From: Combretum micranthum | Lineage: Eukaryota; Streptophyta; Magnoliopsida; Myrtales; Combretaceae | Assembly (NCBI GenBank): GCA_024138025.1 | Contig: JAMXBD010000582.1 | Span: 434,001 to 498,000, forward strand | Length of the DNA stretch: 64,000 nt | Direction: 5' to 3' | Shown: positions 10,691 through 22,455 of the stretch, piece after piece | Numbering within the stretch: position 1 is the stretch's first letter | Layout of the letters: each line of letters starts with the position of its first letter | Position numbers and translations under genes: made by a program | Notes under the pieces: generated by a model | Database searches by the model: none | What the model was told of the DNA's origin: nothing | What the model saw: only the letters and a program-made list of their open reading frames with translations

Positions 10691-11035
10691 AGATTAAAAC
10701 CTACCTTTTGAGCTAATGTGTGATGCTAGTAATTTAGCTGTAGGAGCTTTTTGGGACAAAGAAGAGGTCGCCATTTCCAACCTATCAATTACGACAGCAA
10801 GACTCTGACAACAATGCAAACAAACTACATCATCATCAGGTCCCATCTTATCCTTTTTGAAGTCAATGTTTATATTAATCATTCTTCTTTGAAATACTTG
10901 TTAGCTAAAACTGATGCTAAGCCAAGACTGATTTGTTGGATTTTGTTGTTACAAGAATTTGACTTAGAAATTAAGGATAAGAAAGGTAGTGAAACCTTGC
11001 TACACATCATTTATCTATATTACACAATCCCATGT
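10691..11035 (+). pseudogene. Athila-type gypsy RNase H, broken
   Basis: The frame around 10751-11038 carries GQRRGRHFQPINYDSKTL, then INHSSLKYLLAK, DAKPRLICWILLLQEFDLEI and KDKKGSETLL, the usual Athila RNase H ending (normally followed by an ADHLSR motif, here degenerate as LLHIIYLY). The preceding ELMCDASNLAVGAFWDKE portion is in another frame. Early sequence before HSSLKYLL is short compared with the family, so a deletion is likely between about 10830 and 10870. Confidence 0.82.
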
Positions 11036-11367
11036 TAGACCATTTAAAGAAGGATGAAATCAATGGTGAGTTTTCTGAAGAGAAGCTCTGTTTTGTTTGT
11101 ACTATAGAAGATGATCCCAAACCATGGTTCACTGAAATTGCTAATGATTTGGTTAACAAAGAACTCTTGATAGAATTGAATTACAATCAAAGGAAGAAGT
11201 TCTTTGTTGATCTAAAACATTATTTTGGAAGATCCTTTCCTTTTTTGCATTTGCATTGACCAAATAATAAGACGATGTGTATCTCTTGAAGAGGATCGAA
11301 AAATTTGGCACCATTGTCATGCTAGCCCAACAAGGGGCCATTATAGTGCAAATAGAATAGGTCAAAA
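11036..11367 (+). pseudogene. Athila-type integrase zinc-binding region, interrupted by R1
   Basis: Athila linker motifs follow RNase H: DDPKPWFTEIANDLV, LNYNQRKKFFVDLKHYF, then, after a shift near 11258, RRCVSLEED and RKIWHHCHA. GHYSANRIG is the start of the zinc-binding module. The reading frame ends exactly at solo LTR R1 (11368). Past R1, at 15188, the next expected residues (KVLEAGFYW) follow in the same frame once one target duplication copy is discounted, so R1 hit an open frame. Confidence 0.84.
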
Positions 11368-14300
11368 TGTCACGATCCAAAGGGTACGCTAACGTGACAA
11401 TCCACCACACTCGATATCTAAACTCAAGTATGACAACCTTAGTTACTCCATGGGTTTAAACACTACTGGGTGTAAGCTCACGTTTTACATATAGGGAACC
11501 ATACTTTGAATCGAAATAGCTTAAGAAGACATACATAGCTATAAGAATGTAAATCATAATAGTTGTATCCAGATTTAATCTACTACATGATCTAAGGGCA
11601 TAACCCCAACAAAATATTAAAGTTCTTTAGTTCTCAAAAGTCTCTTACAACAACCATTATATATATATATATATATATATCTCGATCTAAGAGATTCAAC
11701 TAGAAGTCTATGCCTATATCTAATCCCGACTTCTTCAAAAAGCTCCTTAAGTTCCAAAAGTTGTACCTAAGGAAAGTAGCCTCTCGGGGATAGCCATAAA
11801 TATTCAAAATGCAACAGGCAACTATTGGGGCCAAAATTAAATGTTCAACAAGCAATATACAACATACAAATTATATTAACAACCACATGAAATGTACAAA
11901 CACGTGAGCATATAATACATAAGATCTTCCGAAAATCTGATGTTGAATGGATTTACGCCCTCCATTCGGAGTTAGGTGTTTCAGGCCCATATGACCATAG
12001 ATTTCAATTTTTTTCTCATTTATATTATGGTTGATACAGGTGCCCACCCACACACATTTTCAATTCTGTCCCATACGCCAACATTTCAATTTTCGGCCAT
12101 TATGCCAACATTCGAGTTTACAAGCCCCTCGTTGCCCAGCTATTATGGCTTCTTTCCATAAAGGTATAATAACCTATGCAATGTGACTCACATATGGTAT
12201 GCATGGTCAATTTGATTATAAGATCATGGCATATTAATTTAATAATTTATGAGTGATCATAGATATTGCAAACACTTTAATTCTATATTAGGTCATGCAA
12301 ATATTTACAACAAGCTCATTCGATATTCTTATCATCAATTCACCCATGTAGAAATCATATACACACAGTCAAATTTTTATCTTGCCTTAATTCTAACACC
12401 ACTAACATTACAAGCACAACCACAAGCATAAAATTTAAAGATAGTGAACTCACTTTGCCATGGCGCGAAAATCCACTTAATCACAATAGTCCTTGGGAAG
12501 GTCTAATCCGTCTCCCAAGTCTCCTAATCAAACGAAATAACTCTAATGAGTATGTCTATAAATTTTAAATGAACTTATAAATTCTATTCTAACAAGTTCG
12601 TCAAAATTTGTCTAAGAGGAAATTCCAACTTAAAACGGCAATAACTTGGTCATTTTAACTCAGAATTTCACATATTATATACCGATTTCTACCTATGCGA
12701 CGATAGCTATCTATTTCTAGAGTTATTTCCAACATACAAGGTCAGTTGGTCCATGAACAGTAGGGTACAGAATATTATACGAATTTCCCATTCCACAATT
12801 CAACTCCTAATTTCAAACCAAGCATCATACTAAAGCTTTAATAGATACTTAGTTATCATTATATCTTGTCAGACTCTATTATATACATATATAACTCAAT
12901 ATCATGCATGATTTATGGGTGTTGGTAATTCTAATTTCTCATGTACTTAGATAATGTCAAATTGGATGTATAGTACATTATTTTCCTAACTTTGTTTCTA
13001 CAAGTGCATCTTGTATATATGCAATATCTACAAGCTATTGTCATGAAGGTTATGAGATGAACTATCTATATGTATATTCTTAATGGTATAGTACCAAGAA
13101 TTCTTTGTGAAAAACTTTTGCTTTGCAAAACTTTTGAAATTTACTGGACTTAAGAAAAATAGTTTTTCTTCTTTGTAAAATCACACTTGCTTTTATCAAA
13201 ACTCAACCTTGATGACTTACATAGCCATCACCTTCATTATTTCAATAAAAACCTTCATTTTGGGGTTAGAAGATAGATGTTTAAATAGGTAGTTTACCTA
13301 ATTACGAATTTTACAAAATTTTAGAGAATGAAAACATTATTTAATCTATTCTTGAAAACAATTCCTTATTCTAGGATTATACTTTGATAAAACTCTCTTA
13401 TCCTTATCAAAATTTTGGTCTTTATTACATGTATCCCCTAGGACTTCCATTTTCCGATAAAAAATCATCATTTTGGCATTTGGAAATAGGTGTTTAAGTA
13501 GTAACCATTTTTAAATACGAATTTTGAAGTTTCATTTGAGGTGATTTTCTTTGTAAAACTCATTTAGTCTTTCAAAACCATTTCCTAATCAAACCTACTC
13601 CTTAAAGGCTTCAATTTCTTTAATAAAATCTTGTTTTGGAATTGAAAAATGAGTGCTTACACTTCAAGCTCCCCTTATTACGAATTTAAAACTTGTTATC
13701 AGGATTGAAACATAACTTTTTTATAAACTTTTCCTTGTTTTGAAAATATTCCTTAGTAGATCTAAGCTTTACTCATCAAGATCACTCATTTATGATATCT
13801 ATTCCCCAGGCCCTTCATTTTTAATGTAAAATCACACATTGAAGTTGAAAAATGGCTTTTCTAAATATGGTTCCTTTTTTATCCTAATTTTCAAAAATCA
13901 TTTTTGCTTAAACTAAAGTAGATCTTGAGCTTTCTATCTTTTTCCTACTATCATCATTCTATTACAAGTTATTTATGAACATAAAATAAAAGCTTAATGC
14001 ATTTATAAACTCAAAACAACTAGATCTAGTTTACTATGCTAGTCATAAATGCATGAACATTATGATGATTATGTGAATATGATTAGATGATGAATATATG
14101 CACAAATCATAAATGATAACAACATAACTTGATAATAAAACAAGGTAATAACAAAATAACTCAAATAACAAGATCGATAACAATGTGATGGTAAGGATCT
14201 CATGTTCAAGTGTTTTCACATCCCTAGCTTGAAGCTCATTGGGATCTTTGAGTGGAATCACACATGAATGATCTTGTCATTACATGTTTTTAAGGTAATA

Positions 14301-15187
14301 AGGTATCGATCTATTACCTATTAGATGTTTGGAACAAGAAACTTGAAGAAAATATGTGAGGGTGTGCGTATGGTTGTGTTATGGTTTGCAAGGAGGAGAG
14401 GAATCGAGAAAGAAAATTTTTTACAAGAGTTTGGTTAAGTGAAAAGTGGAAAAGTGAAATGAAATTGGTATAAAGGGGTATATATAGAGAAATGGATTAG
14501 GGTTTGTGTAATAAAAGAAATTAAATAAAACAAATTGTGAGAGGAAGAGGGAGAGGAAGTAACACTGGTTCCAATAGAGAGAGAGAGGGAAGTGTGTTGT
14601 GTTGTGTAAGTTTCAAAATTAAATAAGTAATTTAAGTAATAAAGGTTGTATTGGAAAAGTAAGTTGTAAGGAAAAAAAATGATGAAATTGTAGAAATAGG
14701 TTGTAAGGATATAAGAAATAGGTTATAGATAGTTGTACCTGTGAATAGTATAAAAGAAATCAAAAAGTAGATTAGACATTTAAAGTATTGGTAGTAATGA
14801 AAATATGATAAAAAGTTACAATTGTAACTTTTATAACTCGAAAAATTATATAACTGATAAATTTGGAAACGTTATGAAATTACAAATCTAACGGTATTAA
14901 TATCATATATTTAATATCTCGAGCCCCAAGACATGCTTTTCAAAGTTTATATCCTATCGGGTTCAAAATAGATTGAAAATTCACTAATCTGATCTTTTTA
15001 AGCACCCTAATATTATTACGAACCAAACTACACTCTTTACTCATATTTTGACTTCTTGGTTTAGGAATATGGGATTGTTGGATCTAAACTACTAGAGTTT
15101 CCTAGGGATTCGTTAACGTAGGATCTTCGGTTGACTTTCCGATTTAGGGTTTGAACTTGATATTATCCTAAAAATTAGGGGCTTACA
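11368..15187 (-). repeat. R1: solo chromovirus-type LTR (3820 bp)
   Basis: Plus strand starts TGTCACGATCC and ends GGGGCTTACA. Flanks are CAAAA (11363-11367) and CATAA (15188-15192), a 4-of-5 target duplication. It contains the shared core at 12621-12728, the CCATATG/AATGGATTTACGCC block near 11945, and a TATA-like site at 14479-14486. No coding region lies inside, so this is a solo LTR left by LTR-LTR recombination. An (AT)n run lies at about 11657-11680. It is more diverged from R2/R3 than those are from each other. Confidence 0.88.
14479..14486 (-). promoter_or_regulatory. TATA-like site of LTR R1
   Basis: TATATATA, about 700 bp from the sense-strand start of the LTR (15187), at the same relative place as TATAAATA in the other R LTRs. 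Confidence 0.5.
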
Positions 15188-15950
15188 CATAAGGTATTAG
15201 AAGCAGGTTTCTATTGGCTATTGATTTTTAAGGATGCCGAGATTTTTGTAGCAAATTGTGGCAAATGCCAAAGAGTGGGGAAGTATCAAAGAGGGATCAA
15301 ATGCCTCAAAATTCATTTTAGATTGTGAAATTTTTTATGTATGGGGCATTTATTTTATGGACCATTCCCTATCTCTTTTCGCAAAGTACATCTTAGTGAC
15401 GGTGGATCACAAGTTAAAATGGGTAGAAGCCCATGTCTTACCTACTAATGATGTTCGACTAGTCACAAAGTTTTTGAAAGAAGTATTTTCAAGATTTAGA
15501 TGTCCTAAAGCTTTAATTAGTCACGGGAACACACATTTCTATAATATTCAGATCGAAAAAGTTTTAAAACATTATGGAGTGCATCATAGGGTTGTTATAT
15601 CCTCTTATGCTTAAACAAGTGGACAAGTTGAGGTCTTTAATAGAGAACTCAACTTATAGAAAAAAAAAGTCACAACAAATCGGAAAGACTGGGCTGAAAA
15701 ACTGCATGATGCTCTATGGGCTTACAAAATTGCTTTTAAAACACCTTTGGGAATGACACCCTACAGGTTGGTATATGGAAAAGCATACCATTTGCCAGTA
15801 AAACTCGAACACATAGCATATTTGGCAATCAAATTGCTAAATCTTGTCTTAAATGCTGCTAGGAAACATAGGCAGTCTCAAATCAATGAATTGGATGCAC
15901 TGCACTTGAATGCATATGAGAGCAACATAGTTTATAAAGAGAAATTTAAA
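15188..15950 (+). pseudogene. Athila-type integrase core, broken
   Basis: Resumes after R1 with KVLEAGFYW, FKDAEIFV and CGKCQR (Cys pair of the zinc module). The core lies mostly in the frame 15258-15614: VWGIYFMDH, KWVEAHVLPTNDVRLVTKFL, ISHGNTHF. The family norm is WGIDFMGP and ISDGGTHF, so both catalytic Asp are replaced (Tyr and His). The Glu is kept in SGQVEVFN near 15620, in another frame. The end is GMTPYRLVYGKAYHLPVKLEH and AYESNIVYKEKFKK. Similarity stops there, before the usual WHDKHI motif. Confidence 0.87.
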
Positions 15951-16066
15951 AAAATGGCTACCAAAAAGCCCAACCAAGGACAAGAAAACAAGGCAAAAGT
16001 ACACATTGTCTCCTTGATCTACCCCGCAGTATACATTGAGACAACCATGCCTTGATATACTACAAT
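15951..16066 (+). other. Unidentified sequence next to the Athila integrase
   Basis: After KEKFKK the frame runs on for about 33 codons (MATKKPNQGQENK, then HIVSLIYPAVYIET) to a stop at 16055. It does not resemble an Athila integrase C-terminus that I know. The sequence is split by the chromovirus insertion and continues at 28978. It may be a deletion junction or another gag/ORF remnant. Its last five bases, ACAAT (16062-16066), are the left target duplication. Confidence 0.45.
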
Positions 16067-19000
16067 TGTCACGCCCCAACGGGTACCCTAAACGTGACAG
16101 CCCGCCGTACTCAATATTAAAGCTCAAGATTGACTACCTCACTCACTCGAAAGCTTCCATATCGGTACAAGGCGTACATTCATAACAAAAGGGAGACCGT
16201 TGAAGTAATGCATTTTAAGATATTGGCAGTGGAACATACAAAATAACACTTAATATATATTTTATTGAAATAAAAGTCTTACAGCTTCTAAGGGGCATTC
16301 CCCCGATAATTTCGTGATAACATGGTTCTAAATATAACTTAACTAAAGCTAGAAGATTTTACAAGAAATCTACTCTATAACTTCAAAATAGAATTTCTCC
16401 AAAAGCTTCTCAAAATAAAGATTCTACCCGAGTGAATCAAGGTGGTCTTGGGTGCAAAAGATAGTCCTGCAATATCAAAAGTCTATAGGAGTATAAGCAT
16501 GACTTGCTTAGTGAGATATTCCTTACGCAAAAGTACTCAAAATAAGCAATCAACCAAGTTTATTAAACAAGCATATGAATGCAACAATCATATGATCAAA
16601 CAGTACATACGACTATCCGGTTTCGCATGTGTGATGGATTTACCCCTCCATCGGTGGTTAGGGAATGCTTTGAACTAGGTCCCGAACGACCTCCTTAAAG
16701 TTTATGCGCGTCTTGGGGTTCCAACGAACCGTACTATTAGTCCTTGGGCTTTCCATACCCGAAGCGATTGATCCGGCTCGGCTACACCTTGAGGCCGTAT
16801 TCCCCGAACGTCCTAACCCTCAAGATGTAGCTAGGCAGCTTACCTTTCCGGTCCCACGCTGAGGAGTAGTAGCAAAACTTCGAAATGATATTCTAAGTGA
16901 TATGCATGAGCAATTTATTATATGGGGATTTCAATATAACATTAAATCATTTTAAAGCGATCAAACAATATTTGCACACATAACAATTCATACATAGAAA
17001 CATTTATATGAATCACAAATCGGGTTTCGATATACTTATCGTTCATTGATCGCACACAACGAATCACATACATAATTCCCATAATATCCCACATGCATAT
17101 CAATTTTATCTTTTCCTAATATCTAATGCTCTATTCTACAAGTACATGCACGAATACATAAGCGTAAAAGAAACTCACTCTTCCATAGTGATCTAGGAGT
17201 CGAAGTAATCCTCGGGGAAGACAAGATCGTGATCCTCGACACCTAAACAAAAGAAATACCAAACATGAGTATTTCATCTAAGATCTATTCAAAACTCTGT
17301 ACTTCTATTTTAAAGAATTCGTAAAAATCGTATGGAATGGAAATTTCAACTTAAAATGGCCATAACTTGCTCATTTTAACTCGGAATTTCACATATTATA
17401 TACCGATTTCTACCTACTCGAAAAGATCTATCTATTTCTAAGGTTATTTTTCTAAAAAGAAGTTATTTAGGTCTCGGAATAGAAGCGTACAGATTTGATA
17501 CGAATTTTCCAAACTTCAAAACTAGAGTTTTCAAACTTTTCTTCACTTAAGGGTTTTTGTACAAAAATATAGATATATTGTATGGTTGAAAAATCCCTTG
17601 AATACACATATATATATACTCAAACCATAAGCATGAATTTAGTGGTGTTGTCTCAACAATGTTCTAATAGTACAATATGTTTTGAAAGTGAGATAAGCTT
17701 AAGTTTTGTAAAAAAATTAGTTTTGTTAAGAAAATTTCTTATTTTACTAAAAGTAAGCATCTCCTTCTTTTAACTCCATTTCTTAAATAAAAGTAGTTTC
17801 AATCTTTTTTAAATTTCTACTACCTTATTTCTAATGTTTTGGAAAACATAATCCTTCTAAATACTTCATGGTTATATGTCCCATAGCTTTTCTAAAGTTA
17901 GATCCACTTAAAAGAAATGATCTTTATAAATTAATTTTTTGAAACTTATCTAGACTTTTAGTATTTTAAAATGTTGATAGAGAACTTCGATAATTGAATT
18001 TAAGAAATCCTTTGTTTAAACAAGGAACTAAGTTTAAAGAATCTTTCTTATTCTATTGGTTTGAAAAGAGAATTTGTGATAACTTTACTTTATGTATTTC
18101 TTGGTAAAATCACATATTATTACTAAAACTTGAGCTAACTTATCTAGCTTTAGAAAAATATTTGTTTAAGATAAAATTTCAAGTCTTTAAGGAAAAATAA
18201 TTTCTTTTGTGACAAAATTTATATTTTTAAAGAGAGAAATTTATTTTCATTATGGTTGAGACAATGACAACATATTCATGTATGAGTGAGAATATATAAC
18301 TATGAGAAATATAAAAACAACATAAATAAAATAAGAGCATAAAAATAAAGTCAAGTATTGGGAACCTTAGCTTCATCAAGGTATCCCGGGACTAAGAATA
18401 GACTAGTCCTCAAAAGAAAATAAAAGCAAAGAAATAAAATTGTTTTGACTTGATATGGACAAGTCTAAGACTAGAAAGACTAGTCTTAATATTTGCATAA
18501 AACAAGTAAAAAAATAAATTGCAAGACTTGAAAATAAATAAATAACAAATGAGCTTATATGCTCTAAATAAATATATAACATAATACTTATATAAGTCAG
18601 GTTAGAAACAAATAATAATAACAATAAAAACATAATACATAAAGAAAAGAATAGAACATGAACAAAAACAAAACATGAATAAATTGTTGCTTCTTTAACT
18701 CAATGAGTCTAAGAAACATACACTAAACTCATGTTGAGTTACATGAACATGATGAGAGAATATGAGAAACTTTGACCTAAAGCTTATGGGTTTGTTGAAG
18801 AAGAAAAGAATGGGTTGTTGTATTATGTGGACTTGGTTTTCTAAAGAAAAGAAGAGACTTGAGAGAGATTTGGAGAGGAATTTTGTGGAGTGATTTTGGA
18901 GAGTTTTAGTATGAATTTTTGTTGTGTGAAAGAATGGAAGAGGAAGGAGGTATTTATAGATTTTTGGAGTGGAAATTTGTGTGATTAAAATTAAATGAAA

Positions 19001-19664
19001 TTGAAATAAAAATGAGGGCAAAGGGGACATGGGGGGCGACGGTTTTGAGTGTTATAGGGGGAAGAATTGATTTGTTTTGTTTGTTTTGTATTAAAAGAAG
19101 TAATGTGTAAGGTGTGATGTGATTAAAGTTGTATGTGGAAGGTAAATTGTAAGGTATAGGTATGGTAGAGTGTAAGAATAGAGTGTATGAAAAAGTAGAG
19201 ATAGATGAATAGTAATGAATAGTAGAAAAGTACTATGAATAGTAGACTAGACAATTAAAATACCGGTAGTAAAGAAAATACACGTAAAAGGCCTATATCG
19301 ATTATTTTTAGTTACCGAAAAATTCTAAAACTGATATTTTTGAAAACCTTATATTTTTACGAATCTATTGGTGTTGTTGGAATATTTTTGCTATCCGGTG
19401 CATCGAGGCACTATTTTCGAAAACTGATCCCGATCGGATCCAAAGGACACTAGAAAAATTCGAATCTGATATTTTTAGGCTTTCCTATATTAATACGAAC
19501 CATATTCCACAATTATTTCAATTTCGTTTTCTAGGGTTTAAGAACACGGGATTGCCGGATCTAGATTCACTAGACTAATCACATAACTAGGTTAAATTTA
19601 GGGTTTCGCTTCAACTTCCGGTTCTAGGGTTTGATAATATTATCGAAAAATCTAGGGGCTTACA
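16067..19664 (-). repeat. R2: 3' LTR of the chromovirus (3598 bp)
   Basis: Plus strand starts TGTCACGCCCCAACGGGTAC and ends TAGGGGCTTACA. It matches R3 along its whole length, with small indels. Shared core at 17341-17450; TATAAATA (minus) at 18951-18958. The sense strand begins at 19664, just after the PPT. Open frames in it (16442-16678, 18695-19030 and others) are not genes: their equivalents in R3 are shifted or differ in length. Confidence 0.95.
18951..18958 (-). promoter_or_regulatory. Putative TATA box of R2
   Basis: TATAAATA on the minus strand, followed by a pyrimidine-rich CCTCCTTCCTCTTCC stretch. It lies about 710 bp from the sense start of the LTR, leaving about 2.9 kb of LTR downstream. 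Confidence 0.6.
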
Positions 19665-19678
19665 ACCTACCCTCCTTA
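19665..19678 (-). other. Polypurine tract of the chromovirus
   Basis: Minus strand reads TTAAGGAGGGTAGGT directly before the 3' LTR start TGTAAGCCCC. The purine run ending one or two bases before TG is where plus-strand DNA synthesis would start. Confidence 0.8.
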
Positions 19679-19717
19679 AAGAAAGTTTTGTCCTCAAAAC
19701 TTGGATATCGTACCTGA

Positions 19718-20137
19718 TTACTTGAAAAGATTCAGATATTTGCGTCGGATCTCATTCTCAGCTTCCCAAGTTGCCTCCTCATGAGTATGATTCCTCCAAA
19801 GGACTTTGACATATTTGATCTCCTTGTTCCGAAGCTTTTGGACTTTTCGATCCAAAATCTGTACCGGGTGTTCCTCATAAGTGAGGTTCTCCTTTAGCAA
19901 CACTGGCTCCAATTCTACTACTCGTTCTGGATCTGCTACAAGCTTACGTAAGACCGATACATGAAACACGTTGTGCACACCTGACAGGTTTGGCGGCAAA
20001 GCTAGGCGATAGGCTAGATCTCCCACTCGTTCAAGCACTTCAAAAGGTCCAATATACCGTGGGCTCAACTTTCCTTGTGAGCGTATTCTATGTATACTCT
20101 TGATTGGATTTATCTTCAAGTATACAGGATCTCCCAC
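19718..20137 (-). pseudogene. Chromovirus integrase C-terminus with chromodomain
   Basis: A 139-residue frame. Residues 1-60 are the gypsy integrase C-terminal motif: GDPVYLKINPIKSI, GKLSPRYIGPFEVLERVG, AYRLALPPNLSGVHNVFHVS. Then LRKLVADPE leads to a chromodomain at about 88-138: EEHPVQILDRKVQKLRNKEI, VKVLWRNHTHEEATWEAE, and the end YLNLFK at the stop (19718). The aromatic positions (Val/Trp/Trp) are largely present. Chromodomains guide integration to heterochromatin, which fits its insertion in other elements. It is separated from the integrase core by a frameshift and stop near 20150-20200. Confidence 0.93.
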
Positions 20138-21005
20138 TTGGAATTCGAGGACTCGCCTTTTCTGATCTACCTAGCTTTTCTGTCTATCTTGAGCCTCTTT
20201 CATTCGCTATTGGATTATCCTTACTTTGCCTACTGCATCTTGTACCAAGTCAGGTCCAATAGCAAGCTTTTCTACATCATCCCAAAACAGAGGCGACCTA
20301 TAGCGTCGTCCGTACAAAGCTTCATATGGCGGCATTTATATGGTAGAGTGGTAGCTGTTGTTGTATGCAAACTCTATGAGCGGCAAATGAGCATCCCAAC
20401 TTCCTTTGAATTCCATAACACAGGCTCGTAGCATATCTTCCAAGGTTTGGATTGTCCGTTCCGACTGTCCATCGGTTTGAGGGTGATATGCCATGCTAAA
20501 ATGCAACTTTGTCCCCATACACTTTTGTAAACTTGTCCAAAACTTAGAAACGAATCTGGGATCTCGGTCTGACACAATCCCGGCAGGTACTCCATGTAAT
20601 CGTACTATTTCCCTTATGTAAAGCTTGGCTAGCTTGTCCATTGAGTACGTCATGTTGATTGGTATGAAATGAGCCGATTTAGTCAAACGATCTACCACGA
20701 CCATATAGCATCATATCTTGCCGATGTCCTTGGTAGTCCACACACGAAATCCATCGAGATTTGATCCCACTTCCACTCAGGTATCGGCAAAGGCTTTAAC
20801 AATCCTCCCGGCCTTTGATGTTCACCTTTACTTGCCGACAAGTCGGGCACTTCATCACATAATCAGCTACATCCCGTTTCATCCCATTCCACCAAAAATG
20901 GCTCTTAAGATCTTGATACATCTTGGTTCTTCCTGGGTGTACTGTGTATCTTGAGTTATGAGCTTCACTCATAATTTCTCTTCTCATATCCTCATCATTC
21001 GGCAC
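20138..21005 (-). pseudogene. Chromovirus integrase, zinc-binding and catalytic domains
   Basis: The frame 20796-21005 holds the zinc module: EIMSEAHNSRYTVHPGRTKM (His pair) and [11 protein letters not shown] (Cys pair). Between 20705 and 20795, in another frame, [12 protein letters not shown] carries the first catalytic Asp. The frame 20336-20704 gives [27 protein letters not shown] (second Asp) and [17 protein letters not shown] (Glu), so the DDE triad survives. After a stop at 20336 the sequence continues with PPYEALYGRRYRSP to about 20160. The fragments lie in at least three frames. Confidence 0.93.
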
Positions 21006-22455
21006 ACATAGCCTTCCCCATCCTCACTACATCCTCTTCATCTACGGTGAAATCAGTATACTTCTCCGCTTGTACTTCCCGTTTGATCTTTTGTATGACT
21101 TCATCATATCGTTGAGCATCTTTAATCCGTTCCACAAGGGTTGGTTCCATTACCAAGCTAGATATTTCCACCTCCACATCTTGTCCAAGGAATTCGATAC
21201 CCATCCTTTCGAATTCTCTTACCAACTCCTTTTGGTTGGTCAACAAAGCAGCCACTTCCCTATGATTCTTCCGACTTAAGGCATTCGCGACGGCATTGAC
21301 CTTTCTTGGACAATAGTTGATTCCAAGATCATAATCCTTTATGAGCTCTAACCATTTCCGTTGTCTCATATTCAACTCCTTTTGAGTGAAGAGGTATTTA
21401 AGGCTCTTGTGATCCGTATATATTTCGCGTCTTTGTCCATACAAGTGATGCCTCCATATCTTGAGTGCGAAAACAACGGCAGCTAGCTCCAAGTCATGCG
21501 TCGGATAATTTTGCTCGTGTGGTCTCAACTGTCGCGAAGCATAAGCAATCACTTTTCCTCCTTGCATTAGCACACATCCAAGACCATTTCTTGATGCATC
21601 GCTATGCACCGTAAGGCTTCTCAGGGTCTGGCAAAATGAGTATCGGTGCGGATACAAACTTCTCTTTGAGCTCTTGGAAACTCTTTTCTCTTTTATCGGT
21701 CCAGATGAACTTCTCATTCTTTTGAGTAAGTTGTGTCAATGGCTTAGCTACAGTCAAGAAATTCTTTACAAACTTTAGATAAGAGCCAGCTAGACCAAGA
21801 AAGCTTCTTACTTCCGTTACCGTCTTTGGTTGTTTCCACTCCATCACTGCTTTAACCTTTTCAGGATCAACCGATATACCACTTCCTGAAACAACATGTC
21901 CTAAAAAGGATATCTTATCCAACCGAAAGTCACACTTTGACAATTTGGCATACAACTTATGTTCTCTTAATGTCCGAAGCGCCATACGGAGGTGCTCTTC
22001 ATGTTCCTCTTGAGTAGTTGAGTAGACCAAAATGTTGTCGATGAAAACTATAACGCACTTGTCTAACAAAGGCTTATAGATCCGATTCATCAGGTCCATA
22101 AAAGCGGCTGGTGCATTCATTAATCCAAAAGACATCACTAAGAACTCATAATGTCCATATCGAGTTCGAAAAGCGGTCTTTGTACATCCTCCGGCCTTAC
22201 TCTTAACTAATATCCAGACCTCAGGTCGATGCGTGAAGACACACTTGCTCCTTGTAACTGATCAAAGAGGTCATCAATCCGGGGTAATGGATACTTATTA
22301 TTGATTGTAACCTTATTCAACTCCCGGTAATCAACACATAACCTCATGGATCCATCTCTCTTAAGGAACAAACTGGTGCTCCCCATGGTGATACACTTGG
22401 CGTATAAATCCTTGATCCAGAAGCTCCTGTAATTGCTTCTTGAGTTCCTTTAACT
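20995..22455 (-). pseudogene. Chromovirus reverse transcriptase and RNase H
   Basis: RT N-terminal motifs are shattered between 22140 and 22455. The frame 21602-22138 gives [22 protein letters not shown] sequence (here starting MMSFG), then [47 protein letters not shown]. The catalytic box is normally FIDDILVYS; the second Asp is Asn here, so RT is inactive. The frame 20995-21717 carries RNase [52 protein letters not shown], then [10 protein letters not shown], where the family has an Asp (ADALSR). A frameshift links RT and RNase H near 21610-21715. Confidence 0.94.

Noticed and set aside
18403..19030. Open frames of 76 and 111 residues in R2 (and 27714-28339 in R3)
   Set aside because: They lie in LTR sequence, are AT-rich low-complexity, and the R3 equivalents differ in length and frame. 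No codon or domain signal.
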